The position numbers and the translations under genes were made by a program. Of a stretch of 64,000 bases of DNA, positions 34,225-42,786 are shown piece by piece. Each line of letters opens with the position of its first letter. Position 1 is the first letter of the stretch. Source of the DNA: Afipia sp. GAS231 (lineage in GTDB: Bacteria; Pseudomonadota; Alphaproteobacteria; Rhizobiales; Xanthobacteraceae); the NCBI RefSeq assembly GCF_900103365.1, contig NZ_LT629703.1, positions 2,418,001 to 2,482,000 of the forward strand, given 5' to 3'. Under the pieces are notes generated by a model. The model ran no database searches and was not told where the DNA came from. It was given only the letters and a program-made list of their open reading frames with translations.

Positions 34225-34296
34225 CTCAGAACGCCTTGCCAGTCTAGAAAGCCTTGTCAGTTTAGAAGGCCTTTGTCAGTTTAGAAAGCCTTGGCG
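34225..34296. repeat. Tandem duplication of the 3' end of the phosphoglucomutase gene
   Basis: Four imperfect 18-19-bp units of the type GTTTAGAAAGCCTTGTCA lie head to tail. The rightmost one contains the true stop codon of pgm (34281-34283). The others carry copies of the same Lys-Ala-Phe-stop coding sequence, out of frame with each other. Confidence 0.75.
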
Positions 34297-35921
34297 ATGG
34301 CGCGCTGGGCGTCCCCTTGAATCAGCTTCAGATGGTTCTGGTCGCGAAAGCTTTCCGCGTAGATCTTGTAGACGTCTTCAGTACCCGACGGCCGGGCGGC
34401 GAACCAGCCCATCGCGGTCTCGACCTTGATGCCGCCGAAGGATTGGTCGTTACCCGGCGCCTTGATCCTGACGGCGGTGACCGGCTCACCGGCAAGTTCG
34501 CGCATGTCGAGCTGCTCGGGCCCCAGGGCCTTCAGCGCATTCTTCTGCTTCGGCGTCGCCGGCACGTCGATCCGCTCGTAGTAGGGCACGCCGAGTTCGG
34601 CCGTGAGCCCTGCGAACAACTGGCTGGGATCGCGGCCGGTCCGCCCGAGGATTTCGGCTGCCAATAGCCCCATCACCATGCCGTCCTTGTCGGTCGTCCA
34701 TACCGACCCGTCCTGTTTGAGGAAGGACGCGCCGGCGCTTTCCTCGCCGGCAAAACCAAACGCGCCGGTGCCGAGGCCCTCGACGAACCATTTGAAGCCG
34801 ACCGGGGTCTCGACCAGGTTACGGTTCAGCTTCTTCGCGACGCGGTCGATGATCGAACTCGAGACGATGGTCTTGCCGATCGCGGCCTGCGGGCTCCATT
34901 GCGGCCGGTGCTCGAACAGATAGGCGATCGCGGCCGCCAGAAAATGGTTGGGGTTCATCAGGCCGTTGGAGCGCGTCACGATGCCATGCCGGTCGGCGTC
35001 GGTATCGTTGGCAAAGGCGACGTCGAATTTGTCGCGCATCTGGATCAGGCTCGCCATCGCAAACGGCGAGGAACAGTCCATCCGGATCTTGCCGTCCCAA
35101 TCGGCGGTCATGAACCGGAACGTCGGATCGACAGCCTTGTTCACGACAGCGGCATCGATCCCGTAACGCTCGATGATCGGCTGCCAGTAATGCACAGCAG
35201 CGCCGCCCAGCGGATCGATCCCGATCTTGACGCCCGCCGACTTGATCAGCGCCATATCGACGGCATTGCCGAGATCGACGACGTAGGGACGGATGTAGTC
35301 ATGCAGATGCGTCGAGGGCTCCTTGCGGGCGCGCTCATACGGCACCCGCGCAACGCCGCTCATGCCGGCGGCCAAATAGGCGTTCGCAGCCTTCTCGACC
35401 TTGGACGTCACATCGGTATCGGCAGGACCGCCATGCGGCGGATTGTATTTGTAGCCGCCGTCTTCCGGCGGGTTATGCGAGGGTGTGATGACGATGCCGT
35501 CGGCGAGGCCGCTGCTTCGTCCCTTGTTGTAGCTCAGGATCGCATGCGAGATCACCGGCGTCGGCGTGTAGCCGCCGCGCTCGTCGATCATGATGTCGAC
35601 GCCGTTGCCGGCAAACACTTCCACCGCGCTCGCCAGCGCCGGCTCCGCCAGCGCATGGGTATCGATACCGATGAACAAAGGCCCGGTGAGACCAGTCTCG
35701 CGCCGATGGTCGCAGATCGCCTGCGTCGTCGCCAGGATATGATTTTCGTTGAACGAGTTCTTCAGCGACGACCCGCGATGCCCCGAGGTGCCGAACGCGA
35801 CGCGTTGGGCAGGATCGGCCGGGTCGGGTTTTCCGGAAAAATAGGCCGTGACCAGCCGCGGTACATTGACGAGGGAAGCGGGATCGACCGGTTTGCCGGC
35901 GGCGGGATTTTGGGCAGTCAC
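34281..35921 (-). CDS. pgm: Phosphoglucomutase (alpha-D-glucose-phosphate specific)
   Basis: The 546-residue protein has the family's full length. TSGHRGSS (~46-53) binds sugar phosphate, TPSHNPP (~147-153) carries the phosphorylated Ser, DTDADRHGIV (~304) binds Mg, and a C-terminal phosphate-binding ARPSGTED loop is present. It interconverts glucose-1-P and glucose-6-P for glycogen and exopolysaccharide synthesis. The start is GTG with GAGG upstream. No glg genes are adjacent. Confidence 0.93.
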   Translation of the reverse strand: MTAQNPAAGKPVDPASLVNVPRLVTAYFSGKPDPADPAQRVAFGTSGHRGSSLKNSFNENHILATTQAICDHRRETGLTGPLFIGIDTHALAEPALASAVEVFAGNGVDIMIDERGGYTPTPVISHAILSYNKGRSSGLADGIVITPSHNPPEDGGYKYNPPHGGPADTDVTSKVEKAANAYLAAGMSGVARVPYERARKEPSTHLHDYIRPYVVDLGNAVDMALIKSAGVKIGIDPLGGAAVHYWQPIIERYGIDAAVVNKAVDPTFRFMTADWDGKIRMDCSSPFAMASLIQMRDKFDVAFANDTDADRHGIVTRSNGLMNPNHFLAAAIAYLFEHRPQWSPQAAIGKTIVSSSIIDRVAKKLNRNLVETPVGFKWFVEGLGTGAFGFAGEESAGASFLKQDGSVWTTDKDGMVMGLLAAEILGRTGRDPSQLFAGLTAELGVPYYERIDVPATPKQKNALKALGPEQLDMRELAGEPVTAVRIKAPGNDQSFGGIKVETAMGWFAARPSGTEDVYKIYAESFRDQNHLKLIQGDAQRAIAKAF

Positions 35922-36007
35922 GTGACCTCACAGGACAGATAGCGTGTTCGGAGATATATACGAGGAAGGCGTTAGCTGGGCCAATAATAACAACGAGGAA
36001 GCGTTCC

Positions 36008-37006
36008 ATGCAGCCGTTCGGCCGCCGTTCGATCCTGATTGCCTGCGGAATCGCGATGTTCGCAGGCAGCGCCTTGATAAGTGCTGGCGGCGCCTTGGCC
36101 GAGAATTATCCATCCCGTCCGGTCAAGATCGTGGTGCCGTTCCCGGCCGGCGGCTCCAATGACATCGTCGCCCGCGTCATCGCGCAAAAGCTGTCGGAGC
36201 GTAACAACGGACAGACAGTTTTTGTCGAGAATCGCGGCGGCGCCGGCGGCAATATCGGCGCCGAAGCGGTCGCGAATTCGGATCCGGACGGCTACACGCT
36301 GCTGCTGACGGCGCCTCCGCCGCTCACCATCAATGCAGCATTGTACCGCGACCTGCGATACGATCCGTCAACCGCATTTGCACCGGTCGGGCTGATCGCC
36401 TCGGTACCGATCGTTCTCGCTGTGCATCCATCGACTGGAATCAAGAACGTGCGCGAGTTGGTCGCGCTCGCCAAGGCAAAACCAGGCACCTTGTTTTTCG
36501 GATCGTCCGGCAACGGGTCGACCAACCATCTTGCCGGCGAATTGCTCAAGAGCATGACCGGCATCGATATCGTGCACGTCCCTTACAAGGGCGCGGCGCC
36601 GGCGATGAACGATCTCGTTGCAGGCCACATCCCTGTCATGTTCGACAACATCCCCGCCGTGCTGCCGCAGGTCAGGGCTAAGAACATCAACGCGATCGCG
36701 GTCGCAGGTTCGAAACGTGCGGGCGCCCTGCCCGACGTGCCGACCGTCTCCGAATCCGGCGTGCCCGGCTTCGAAGCCTCGGCCTGGTTCGGACTGGTGG
36801 CGCTGGCGAAGACACCCGCGCCGGTCCTTGCGAAGCTGGAAGGCGACATCGACGCCATCCTGAAAATGCCCGATGTGCAGAAGCGCTTCGACGAACTCGG
36901 CGCCGAACCCGGTACTATTTCAGGCGCGGCGTTCGGAAAATTCCTCGCCGACGAAACGGCGAAATGGACGAAGATCATCCGGGAGTCCGGCGCGAAGGTG
37001 GACTAA
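36008..37006 (+). CDS. Bug-family (TctC-like) periplasmic binding protein
   Basis: The 332-residue protein has a Sec signal peptide (~1-31), followed by the Bug/TctC fold (YPSRPVKIVVPFPAGGSNDI..., IVHVPYKGAAPAMNDLVAGH). Bug proteins bind carboxylates and feed tripartite tricarboxylate transporters. TctA and TctB are not adjacent, as is common for orphan Bug proteins in this group. GAGGAA lies ~8 bases before the ATG. The ligand is unknown. Confidence 0.88.
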   Translation: MQPFGRRSILIACGIAMFAGSALISAGGALAENYPSRPVKIVVPFPAGGSNDIVARVIAQKLSERNNGQTVFVENRGGAGGNIGAEAVANSDPDGYTLLLTAPPPLTINAALYRDLRYDPSTAFAPVGLIASVPIVLAVHPSTGIKNVRELVALAKAKPGTLFFGSSGNGSTNHLAGELLKSMTGIDIVHVPYKGAAPAMNDLVAGHIPVMFDNIPAVLPQVRAKNINAIAVAGSKRAGALPDVPTVSESGVPGFEASAWFGLVALAKTPAPVLAKLEGDIDAILKMPDVQKRFDELGAEPGTISGAAFGKFLADETAKWTKIIRESGAKVD

Positions 37007-37080
37007 CGCATGATGGGTTGGAGCTGAATCGATTTGCCGTCAGCGCCGGCACATCCGGGGCTCTGGGAGTCCAGACACAA

Positions 37081-37113
37081 AATCGCGAAAACAACCCCAT
37101 GCAAAGTAGAATG
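37081..37113. repeat. Short piece of intergenic repeat family D
   Basis: The segment CGAAAACAACCCCATGCAAA plus GTAG is identical to part of the longer element at 54849-54985. Only this segment is present here. Confidence 0.55.
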
Positions 37114-37250
37114 GCGCGCAAAAAAGGCCCGGCGGCGCGACCCAACCTAATCTCATCCCGCTCTAGGTCGTGTGGACTCTTAGGATTCCCTTTTAAGAGC
37201 AAATCAGATTCAAGTCTCCCTTTCTACCAAAACCACGCTATGTAAGATCC

Positions 37251-37835
37251 ATGGCCCGTCCCCGCACCTTCGATCCCGACACCGTGCTTGATGCCGCGCT
37301 TCAAGTGTTCTGGAGCAAGGGCTTTCACGGCACGTCGTTCGATGACATCACAGCAGTGAGCGGCCTGACCAAACCCAGCCTCTATGCGGCGTTCGGTGAC
37401 AAGAACGCATTGTTTCGCAAGGCGCTGGATCGCTATCACGGCTTTCTGCTCAAGCGCACCAAAACGCAGCTGGCGAAGGGCGTAACCGCGCGCGAGGCGA
37501 TCGCGGCGTGGCTCGCCGACTATATCCCCCTGTGCACGGGCAGCCGCGGCGCCCGGGGCTGTTTCTCCATCAACACGCTGACCGATAGCGCGCTCGACGA
37601 CGCCGAGATTACCGGAAGCGCCGTCCGCTTCTATCGCGATCTCGAAGCGATGGTCGCCGCGCGATTGACACAAGGTGCGAGCGAATTCCCCGACGATTTC
37701 AACGCGGCTGCAACGGCCCGCACTATGATCGCGGCGTATGCCGGACTGATGGTGCTCGCGAAGGACGCGCCCTCCGCCGCCGAGACCAAGGCGGTGGCCG
37801 CACAATTGCTGCGGTTGCTCGATACCCCCTCTTGA
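37251..37835 (+). CDS. TetR/AcrR family regulator
   Basis: The 194-residue protein has an N-terminal TetR helix-turn-helix (TSFDDITAVSGLTKPSLYAAF, ~27-47) after the typical MARPRTFDPD start. The C-terminal ligand domain is undefined. It is followed by an oxidoreductase gene in the same direction, with an inverted repeat between them that probably is its operator. It may therefore repress that gene in response to an electrophile; this is inferred from position. Confidence 0.85.
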   Translation: MARPRTFDPDTVLDAALQVFWSKGFHGTSFDDITAVSGLTKPSLYAAFGDKNALFRKALDRYHGFLLKRTKTQLAKGVTAREAIAAWLADYIPLCTGSRGARGCFSINTLTDSALDDAEITGSAVRFYRDLEAMVAARLTQGASEFPDDFNAAATARTMIAAYAGLMVLAKDAPSAAETKAVAAQLLRLLDTPS

Positions 37836-37870
37836 CAGCGGCATTCTGTTATATACCGTATAGTATATAA
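37832..37870 (+). promoter_or_regulatory. Promoter-like element with a perfect inverted repeat (probable TetR operator)
   Basis: TTGACA (37832-37837) resembles a -35 box and lies at the end of the TetR gene. Downstream, TTATATAC (37849-37856) and GTATATAA (37863-37870) are perfect reverse complements separated by CGTATA. The dyad occupies the -10 area, as expected for a repressor site, 120 bases before the reductase start. Confidence 0.6.
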
Positions 37871-37990
37871 TCTGGCAACAGCCGGGCAACGCGTCGTCAT
37901 CTGACCTTTGAAACGGGTCGGCTTCGCTCGGAGATGTCCGAATGGAAAACGATGACGGCTGCGCCAACCACAGTAATCCGGAGAATTCCC

Positions 37991-38962
37991 ATGAAAGCCG
38001 TTCAGATTGTCGCGTTCGGAAAACCAACCGAAGTGTTGCAAGTCGCCGATGTGCCGGATGTCGGCGCGCCCGGCCCAAACGAAGTCGTGATCGCGCTGGA
38101 AGCATCACCGATCAATCCCAGCGATCTATTCATGTTTACAGGAAACTACGGCTACCGTCCGCCGCTGCCGTCGATCGTCGGAGCGGAGGGCGCCGGCCGC
38201 GTGGTGGCGGTCGGCTCGAACGTCAAGCACCTCAAGGAGGGCGACCACTCCATCGTTCCGTTCGGATCGCCGACCTGGGCCGAACGCATCAAGGTCGACG
38301 CCACCTGGTTGCGCCCGTTGCCCGCCGGCGACATCAAGCAATTCGCGATGCTTGGCGTCAATCCGGCGACCGCCTACCTGCTGTTGACCGATTTCGTGGC
38401 GCCGCAGCCGGGCCAGTGGGTAATTCAGAACGGTGCCAACTCCGGCGTCGGCCGCGCGGTGATCCCGATCGCAAAATCGCTGGGATTGAAAACTGTCAAT
38501 GTGGTCCGCCGCGCCGAACTGGTCGACGAGATCAAGGCGCTCGGCGGCAATATCGTGCTGCTCGACGGAGCGGATCTGCCGAAGCGCGTGGCGGAGGCCA
38601 CCGGTAACGCACCGATCACGCTGGCCCTCGATGTGGTCGGCGACACCGGAACCACGGGCCTGCTGGGCAGCCTCGCGCAGCGCGGCACGCTGGTCTCCTA
38701 CGGCGCTATGAGCCGCAAGGCCATGGTGGCGCCGCCGCAACCGCTGATTTTCAAGGACATCACGATTCGCGGATTCTGGCTGGTGACCTGGTTGCAGAAA
38801 GCCACGCCGAAGATGGTCGCCGAGATGTACGACCGCCTGGTGCCGATGGTGGCCTCCGGCTCCATCGCCACCCCGATCGCCGCAACGTTCCCGTTCGAAC
38901 AGGTGACAAAGGCGATCGAAACGGCGATCGCAGGACAGGGCAAGGTGCTGCTGACGCCGTGA
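37991..38962 (+). CDS. Zinc-independent MDR reductase (quinone/2-enoyl thioester reductase-like)
   Basis: The 323-residue protein is a medium-chain dehydrogenase/reductase. It lacks the cysteine/histidine zinc ligands of alcohol dehydrogenases. The nucleotide-binding segment is NGANSGVGRAVIPIAKSLG (~140-158), as in MECR/Etr1-type enoyl reductases. It should reduce an alpha,beta-unsaturated carbonyl with NADPH. The ATG at 37991 has GGAGAA nearby; upstream in-frame codons run into the operator region. Control by the adjacent TetR protein is likely. Confidence 0.8.
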   Translation: MKAVQIVAFGKPTEVLQVADVPDVGAPGPNEVVIALEASPINPSDLFMFTGNYGYRPPLPSIVGAEGAGRVVAVGSNVKHLKEGDHSIVPFGSPTWAERIKVDATWLRPLPAGDIKQFAMLGVNPATAYLLLTDFVAPQPGQWVIQNGANSGVGRAVIPIAKSLGLKTVNVVRRAELVDEIKALGGNIVLLDGADLPKRVAEATGNAPITLALDVVGDTGTTGLLGSLAQRGTLVSYGAMSRKAMVAPPQPLIFKDITIRGFWLVTWLQKATPKMVAEMYDRLVPMVASGSIATPIAATFPFEQVTKAIETAIAGQGKVLLTP

Positions 38963-39081
38963 CGCGCAAGGCGAAAAGTCGAAACACAAAAACGTAGGGC
39001 GGAGGCGTAACCCACCGCTCGCCAGCACAGTGATCGTGAATGGCGGATTACGCTGCTCTAGCGGCCGTTAGAACGCGCAAA

Positions 39082-40176
39082 TCAGGGCCGTACCTCGCCG
39101 ATCGACCAAGGCAATGCTTCATCGCCGCGAAACACCACGATGTCGCCGCCGTCAACGGCGATCGAAGCCGGCATCGCTACATGGCGTCGCTTCAGTTCGA
39201 TGGTGCCGGTGTTGACCGGCAGACCGTAGAAATTCGCGCCATTCAGCGAGGCAAATTTTTCCAGTCGATCGAGGGCGCCCTCCTCGTCAAACACCTGCGC
39301 GTAGGTCTGCAGCGCGGTGGCGCCGACGAAGACGCCGGCACAGCCACAGGCGGCCTCCTTGAGGCTGGCGAGATGCGGCGCCGTGTCGGTGCCAATGAAG
39401 AAGCACGAATCGCCTGAGGTAACGGCTTTGCGCAGCGCGAGGCGATGATGTTCGCGCTTGGCGACCGGCAGGCAATAATAATGCGGCCGCAAGCCGCCCT
39501 GGAACAGCGAGGTGCGGTTGATGATCAGATGATGCGGCGTGACGGTTCCACCGACGCGCGGCGCATGGGCGCGAACGATGTCGAGCGTTTCCGCCGTGGT
39601 CACGTGCTCGACGACGACCTTCAGGCCCTGATGGTCGCGCAGCAGCGGCAACAGGCTCTGCTCCATGAACACGGCCTCGCGATCGAAAATGTCGACGGCG
39701 GGATCGGTGGCTTCGCCGTGAATCAAGACCGGCATACCGATCCGCTCCATCCGCTCCAGAACCGGACGCAGCGCCCTGATATTGGTGACGCCATGATGCG
39801 CGTTGGTGGTGGCGCCGGCCGGATAAAGTTTGGCGGCGGTCCACACCTTTTCGGAGTGGCCCTTCTCGATCTCGTCGGGCGACGTCGTGTCGGTCAGATA
39901 GCACGTCATCAGCGGTTCGAAATCGCTGCCGGCCGGACGAACCGCAAGGATGCGGGAACGATAAGCAATGGCGGCATCGACCGTGGTCACGGGCGGCACC
40001 AGGTTCGGCATGATGATGCCGCGGGCGAACTGTCCTGCCGTGAACGGAAGCACCGTGCGCAACATCTCGCCGTCGCGCAAATGAACGTGCCAGTCGTCGG
40101 GACGCCGGATCGTAATGCCGTCGACCGCTTTACCGCGCGAGGCCGCAGAGGCGTTGAAAAGTGTATCCAGATTCAT
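39082..40176 (-). CDS. pyrC: Dihydroorotase (PyrC class)
   Basis: The 364-residue protein has the metal site DDWHVHLRDG (~24), the later His ligands in YPAGATTNAHHGV and in the EHVTT segment, and the catalytic Asp in FIGTDTAPH. It closes carbamoyl-aspartate to dihydroorotate in pyrimidine synthesis. The residue that becomes the carboxylated Lys in most members is expected in KLYPAGAT. The ATG at 40176 has GAGAGG 7 bases upstream; a longer reading is unsupported. Other pyr genes are absent from the window. Confidence 0.9.
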   Translation of the reverse strand: MNLDTLFNASAASRGKAVDGITIRRPDDWHVHLRDGEMLRTVLPFTAGQFARGIIMPNLVPPVTTVDAAIAYRSRILAVRPAGSDFEPLMTCYLTDTTSPDEIEKGHSEKVWTAAKLYPAGATTNAHHGVTNIRALRPVLERMERIGMPVLIHGEATDPAVDIFDREAVFMEQSLLPLLRDHQGLKVVVEHVTTAETLDIVRAHAPRVGGTVTPHHLIINRTSLFQGGLRPHYYCLPVAKREHHRLALRKAVTSGDSCFFIGTDTAPHLASLKEAACGCAGVFVGATALQTYAQVFDEEGALDRLEKFASLNGANFYGLPVNTGTIELKRRHVAMPASIAVDGGDIVVFRGDEALPWSIGEVRP

Positions 40177-40459
40177 GGCTCGGCCTCTCAATTCGCACAG
40201 CGTAGCGGCCAGGAACGGTGCGATCGCGGGAATCGCACAAATTTTCCCGTCCACCAGAGCCAATAGAACATTTGGCTCCGGATACCAACCGCCGCAGCCA
40301 GGACGACGCAGGCGTTGGACCGCAATTTTACGTCGCGTCCTCGAATAGTTCCAACCAAACGGCGGCGTCCCAACATTGCAGGTGGTACGGTCTCCCTGAC
40401 CACTGTCCGTCCTGAAGCAGTAGCGGTCATCGCCGCTGGAAACGCCCCGCGAGGCAGCG

Positions 40460-41704
40460 CTAGTGGCCGCCGGCCACCACCTTGAGATCGGCGGCCCTCA
40501 GTGCTGCGATCGTCGCATCGAGATGGGCCCGGTCCCTGGTCTCGACCACGATTTCCAGATGCACCGCCTTGGCCGGCAGATCCGTAAAGATGCGCTGATG
40601 CGATACTTCGACGATGTTGGCGCCGCATCGGCTCAGCACAGCGACCACCTCGCCGAGCTGCCCCGGCCGGTCCACGATGTCGAACCTGAGCTGCGAAAGC
40701 CGGCCTTCCCTCGCGAGTTGACGGGTCAGCACGCCCGACAAAAGCCGGGTGTCGATATTTCCGCCACTCAGCACCAGACCCAACTTGCGGCCCTTGAATC
40801 GCTTGGAATCGGCCAGCACGGCGGCGAGGCCGGCGGCTCCGGCGCCTTCGGTCACCGACTTCTCGATGGTGAGAAGAAGACTCAGCGCCTGCTCGACATC
40901 CTGCTCCGTCACCAGCACGATGTCGTCGACGAGTTCGCGCACGATCTCGGACGTGATCCGGCCGGGGGCCTTGACGGCAATGCCTTCCGCCAGCGTGTCG
41001 CCGCGCATCGGAAGCGATTGTTGCTTGATCAGGTTGTACATCGAAGGATAGAGGGCGGCCTGCACGCCGATCACCTCGATATCCGGCTTCAGTGTCTTGG
41101 CGGCGACAGCGATGCCGGAAATAAGGCCGCCGCCGCCGATCGGTACGATCAGAACCTCGAGGTCGGCCACCGCAGCCAGCATCTCGAGCGCGATGGTGCC
41201 CTGACCGGCAATGATCAGGGGGTCATCGTAGGGGTGGATGAACGTCAGCCCTTCGTTTCGGCCATGTGCCGTGGCCAATGCGGCGGCCTCTTCCAGCGTC
41301 GCTCCGCCTTCGATCACGGTCGCGCCATGCCGGCGCGTGTTCTCGATCTTCACCGTCGGGGTTCCGACCGGCACGTAGATGGTGGCCGGTATTGAAAGCC
41401 GTGCCGCGTGATAGGCCACGCCCTGTGCGTGATTGCCGGCGGACGCCGCGATCACACCGCGCTGGCGCTGATCGGCCGACAGGGCCGCGAGCCGATTGAG
41501 CGCGCCGCGCTCCTTGAAGGTTGCCGTGAACTGCAGGTTTTCGAACTTGAGCCACACACTTGCGCCGGTGATCTCGGACAATGTCCGGCTGCGGTCGAAG
41601 TTCGTGCATTTGACCAGGCCGGCGAGCGTCGCTGCGGCGGCCTCGATGTCGCCGAGTGTCACCGGCAGTTGCGCCAGGGATGCCGTTGCCGTTTGAACCG
41701 TCAT
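40460..41704 (-). CDS. Threonine ammonia-lyase with C-terminal ACT domain
   Basis: The 414-residue PLP enzyme has the PLP lysine in TATFKERGALNRL (~62) and the phosphate-binding loop IGGGGLISG (~188). An ACT regulatory domain occupies ~335-414 (FDIVDRPGQLGEVVAVLSR). This length and single ACT domain fit the shorter type of IlvA/TdcB-like enzyme. It converts threonine to 2-oxobutyrate and ammonia, for isoleucine synthesis or catabolism. The enzyme may be allosterically regulated through the ACT domain. Confidence 0.88.
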   Translation of the reverse strand: MTVQTATASLAQLPVTLGDIEAAAATLAGLVKCTNFDRSRTLSEITGASVWLKFENLQFTATFKERGALNRLAALSADQRQRGVIAASAGNHAQGVAYHAARLSIPATIYVPVGTPTVKIENTRRHGATVIEGGATLEEAAALATAHGRNEGLTFIHPYDDPLIIAGQGTIALEMLAAVADLEVLIVPIGGGGLISGIAVAAKTLKPDIEVIGVQAALYPSMYNLIKQQSLPMRGDTLAEGIAVKAPGRITSEIVRELVDDIVLVTEQDVEQALSLLLTIEKSVTEGAGAAGLAAVLADSKRFKGRKLGLVLSGGNIDTRLLSGVLTRQLAREGRLSQLRFDIVDRPGQLGEVVAVLSRCGANIVEVSHQRIFTDLPAKAVHLEIVVETRDRAHLDATIAALRAADLKVVAGGH

Positions 41705-41848
41705 GGTCGAATCTCCGATGGCAGCATTCAGGATACTTGATACCTGCTGCTGCGGGACAAGCTTCGCGTATGGATGAAAAGGCTGCCTTAGCTGCGCGGC
41801 GATTGCCGAGGGCTCTGGAAGGCGACAGCCTCTTTCACCTACCGCATC

Positions 41849-42379
41849 TCAGGTCGCGGATGCGATCAATCCGACCCTCATGTCCTTGGCGACATATACG
41901 CAGGTGTCGTCGGCAAACACGCTGCCATTTGCAACGCCAACAGCCAGTTTGCCGCGCCTGACGAGACGCATGTTCACCGCGTAGCGCACGCGCCTGGTGT
42001 CCGGCGTTATCTGTCCGCGAAACTCGACCTCGCCGACGCCGACAGCGCGGCCCTTGCCCGGCGAGCCGGACCAGCCGAGCCAATAGCCGATGATCTGCCA
42101 CATGGCGTCCAGGCCCAGAGATGCGGGCATGACGGGGTCGCCGGGAAAATTACAGTCGAAGAACCAGAGACCCGGCCTGATATCCAGTTCACCGACGACA
42201 TGGCCCTTGCCGAACTCGCCGCCGTCCACACTGATCTCGGTGATGCGGTCCATCATCAGCATCGGCGGTGCCGGCAGTTGGGCATTGCCCGGGCCGAAAT
42301 AGCCGCCTTCGCTCGATTTGATCAGATCTTCCCTGCTGTAGGACGATTGCGGCGCGTGAAAGTCACGTGGGTCGGGCAA
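41849..42379 (-). CDS. fabA: FabA-like 3-hydroxydecanoyl-ACP dehydratase homologue with altered active site
   Basis: The 176-residue protein aligns with FabA along its length (GPGNAQLPAPPMLMMDRI; SLGLDAMWQ; GVGEVEFRGQ). FabA makes the cis-3-decenoyl-ACP precursor of unsaturated fatty acids. Here the catalytic His of FGCHFIGDPVMPG is replaced: the text reads FDCNFPGDPVMPAS, and the codon is AAT. The partner Asp in LGLDAMWQ remains. The start is TTG at 42379, with GGAGG 9 bases upstream and the family-like MPDPRDF start. No fabB follows, so this is a lone paralogue, not the usual fabA-fabB pair. Confidence 0.75.
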   Translation of the reverse strand: MPDPRDFHAPQSSYSREDLIKSSEGGYFGPGNAQLPAPPMLMMDRITEISVDGGEFGKGHVVGELDIRPGLWFFDCNFPGDPVMPASLGLDAMWQIIGYWLGWSGSPGKGRAVGVGEVEFRGQITPDTRRVRYAVNMRLVRRGKLAVGVANGSVFADDTCVYVAKDMRVGLIASAT

Positions 42380-42549
42380 GGACGATATCCTCCGGCGTTG
42401 GGCTGGCGGTCGCGAAACGTCAGGCGACGTTACCGCGATCGTTTCGATGCCTGCGCCAGCCGTCAGGGCCAAAGCATCCACCGCGTGTTGAGCGGAGCAA
42501 TGCTTGCGCAACCGGCGAGCCACCTGCATGTCCTTGTACAGGTACCACA

Positions 42550-42658
42550 AAATGAAAAACCTCCGGCAGGGCATTGCCGGAGGTTTCGGAGGTTTATCAT
42601 AAAGTAGAAAAGGTCTCCTCTGATCGAGCTGCAGCCAAACAATTCGGTGGCTGCTCCC
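42550..42658 (-). ncRNA. Candidate small RNA (about 110 nt) upstream of the fabA homologue
   Basis: On the minus strand a promoter with TTGACT (42692-42687) and TATGTA (42669-42664) has exactly 17 bases between the boxes and AT-rich DNA before it. The predicted transcript starts with GGGAGCAGCCA, which pairs with TGGCTGC-AG-CTC (stem-loop 1). It then has an open stretch with two copies of AAACCTCCG. It ends in a perfect 12-bp hairpin, AAACCTCCGGCA/TGCCGGAGGTTT (42557-42586), followed by TTTTTCATTTT. No ORF or ribosome site is present. It could instead be a leader/attenuator of the fabA gene. Confidence 0.5.
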
Positions 42659-42731
42659 GATCATACATACAAGACCAAAATACCTTAGTCAATAATATAT
42701 TTTAATTTTGTATGTGCGGTCCATCCACAAA

Positions 42732-42760
42732 CGAAAAGTCCCGGCGGTTCACGCCGGGAC
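42732..42760 (-). terminator. Rho-independent terminator of the porin gene
   Basis: GTCCCGGCG (42738-42746) pairs perfectly with CGCCGGGAC (42752-42760). Read on the minus strand the hairpin is followed by TTTTCGTTT, about 26 bases after the porin stop. Confidence 0.75.
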
Positions 42761-42786
42761 TCTCCAGATTTTCAGCCAGCGACAGA

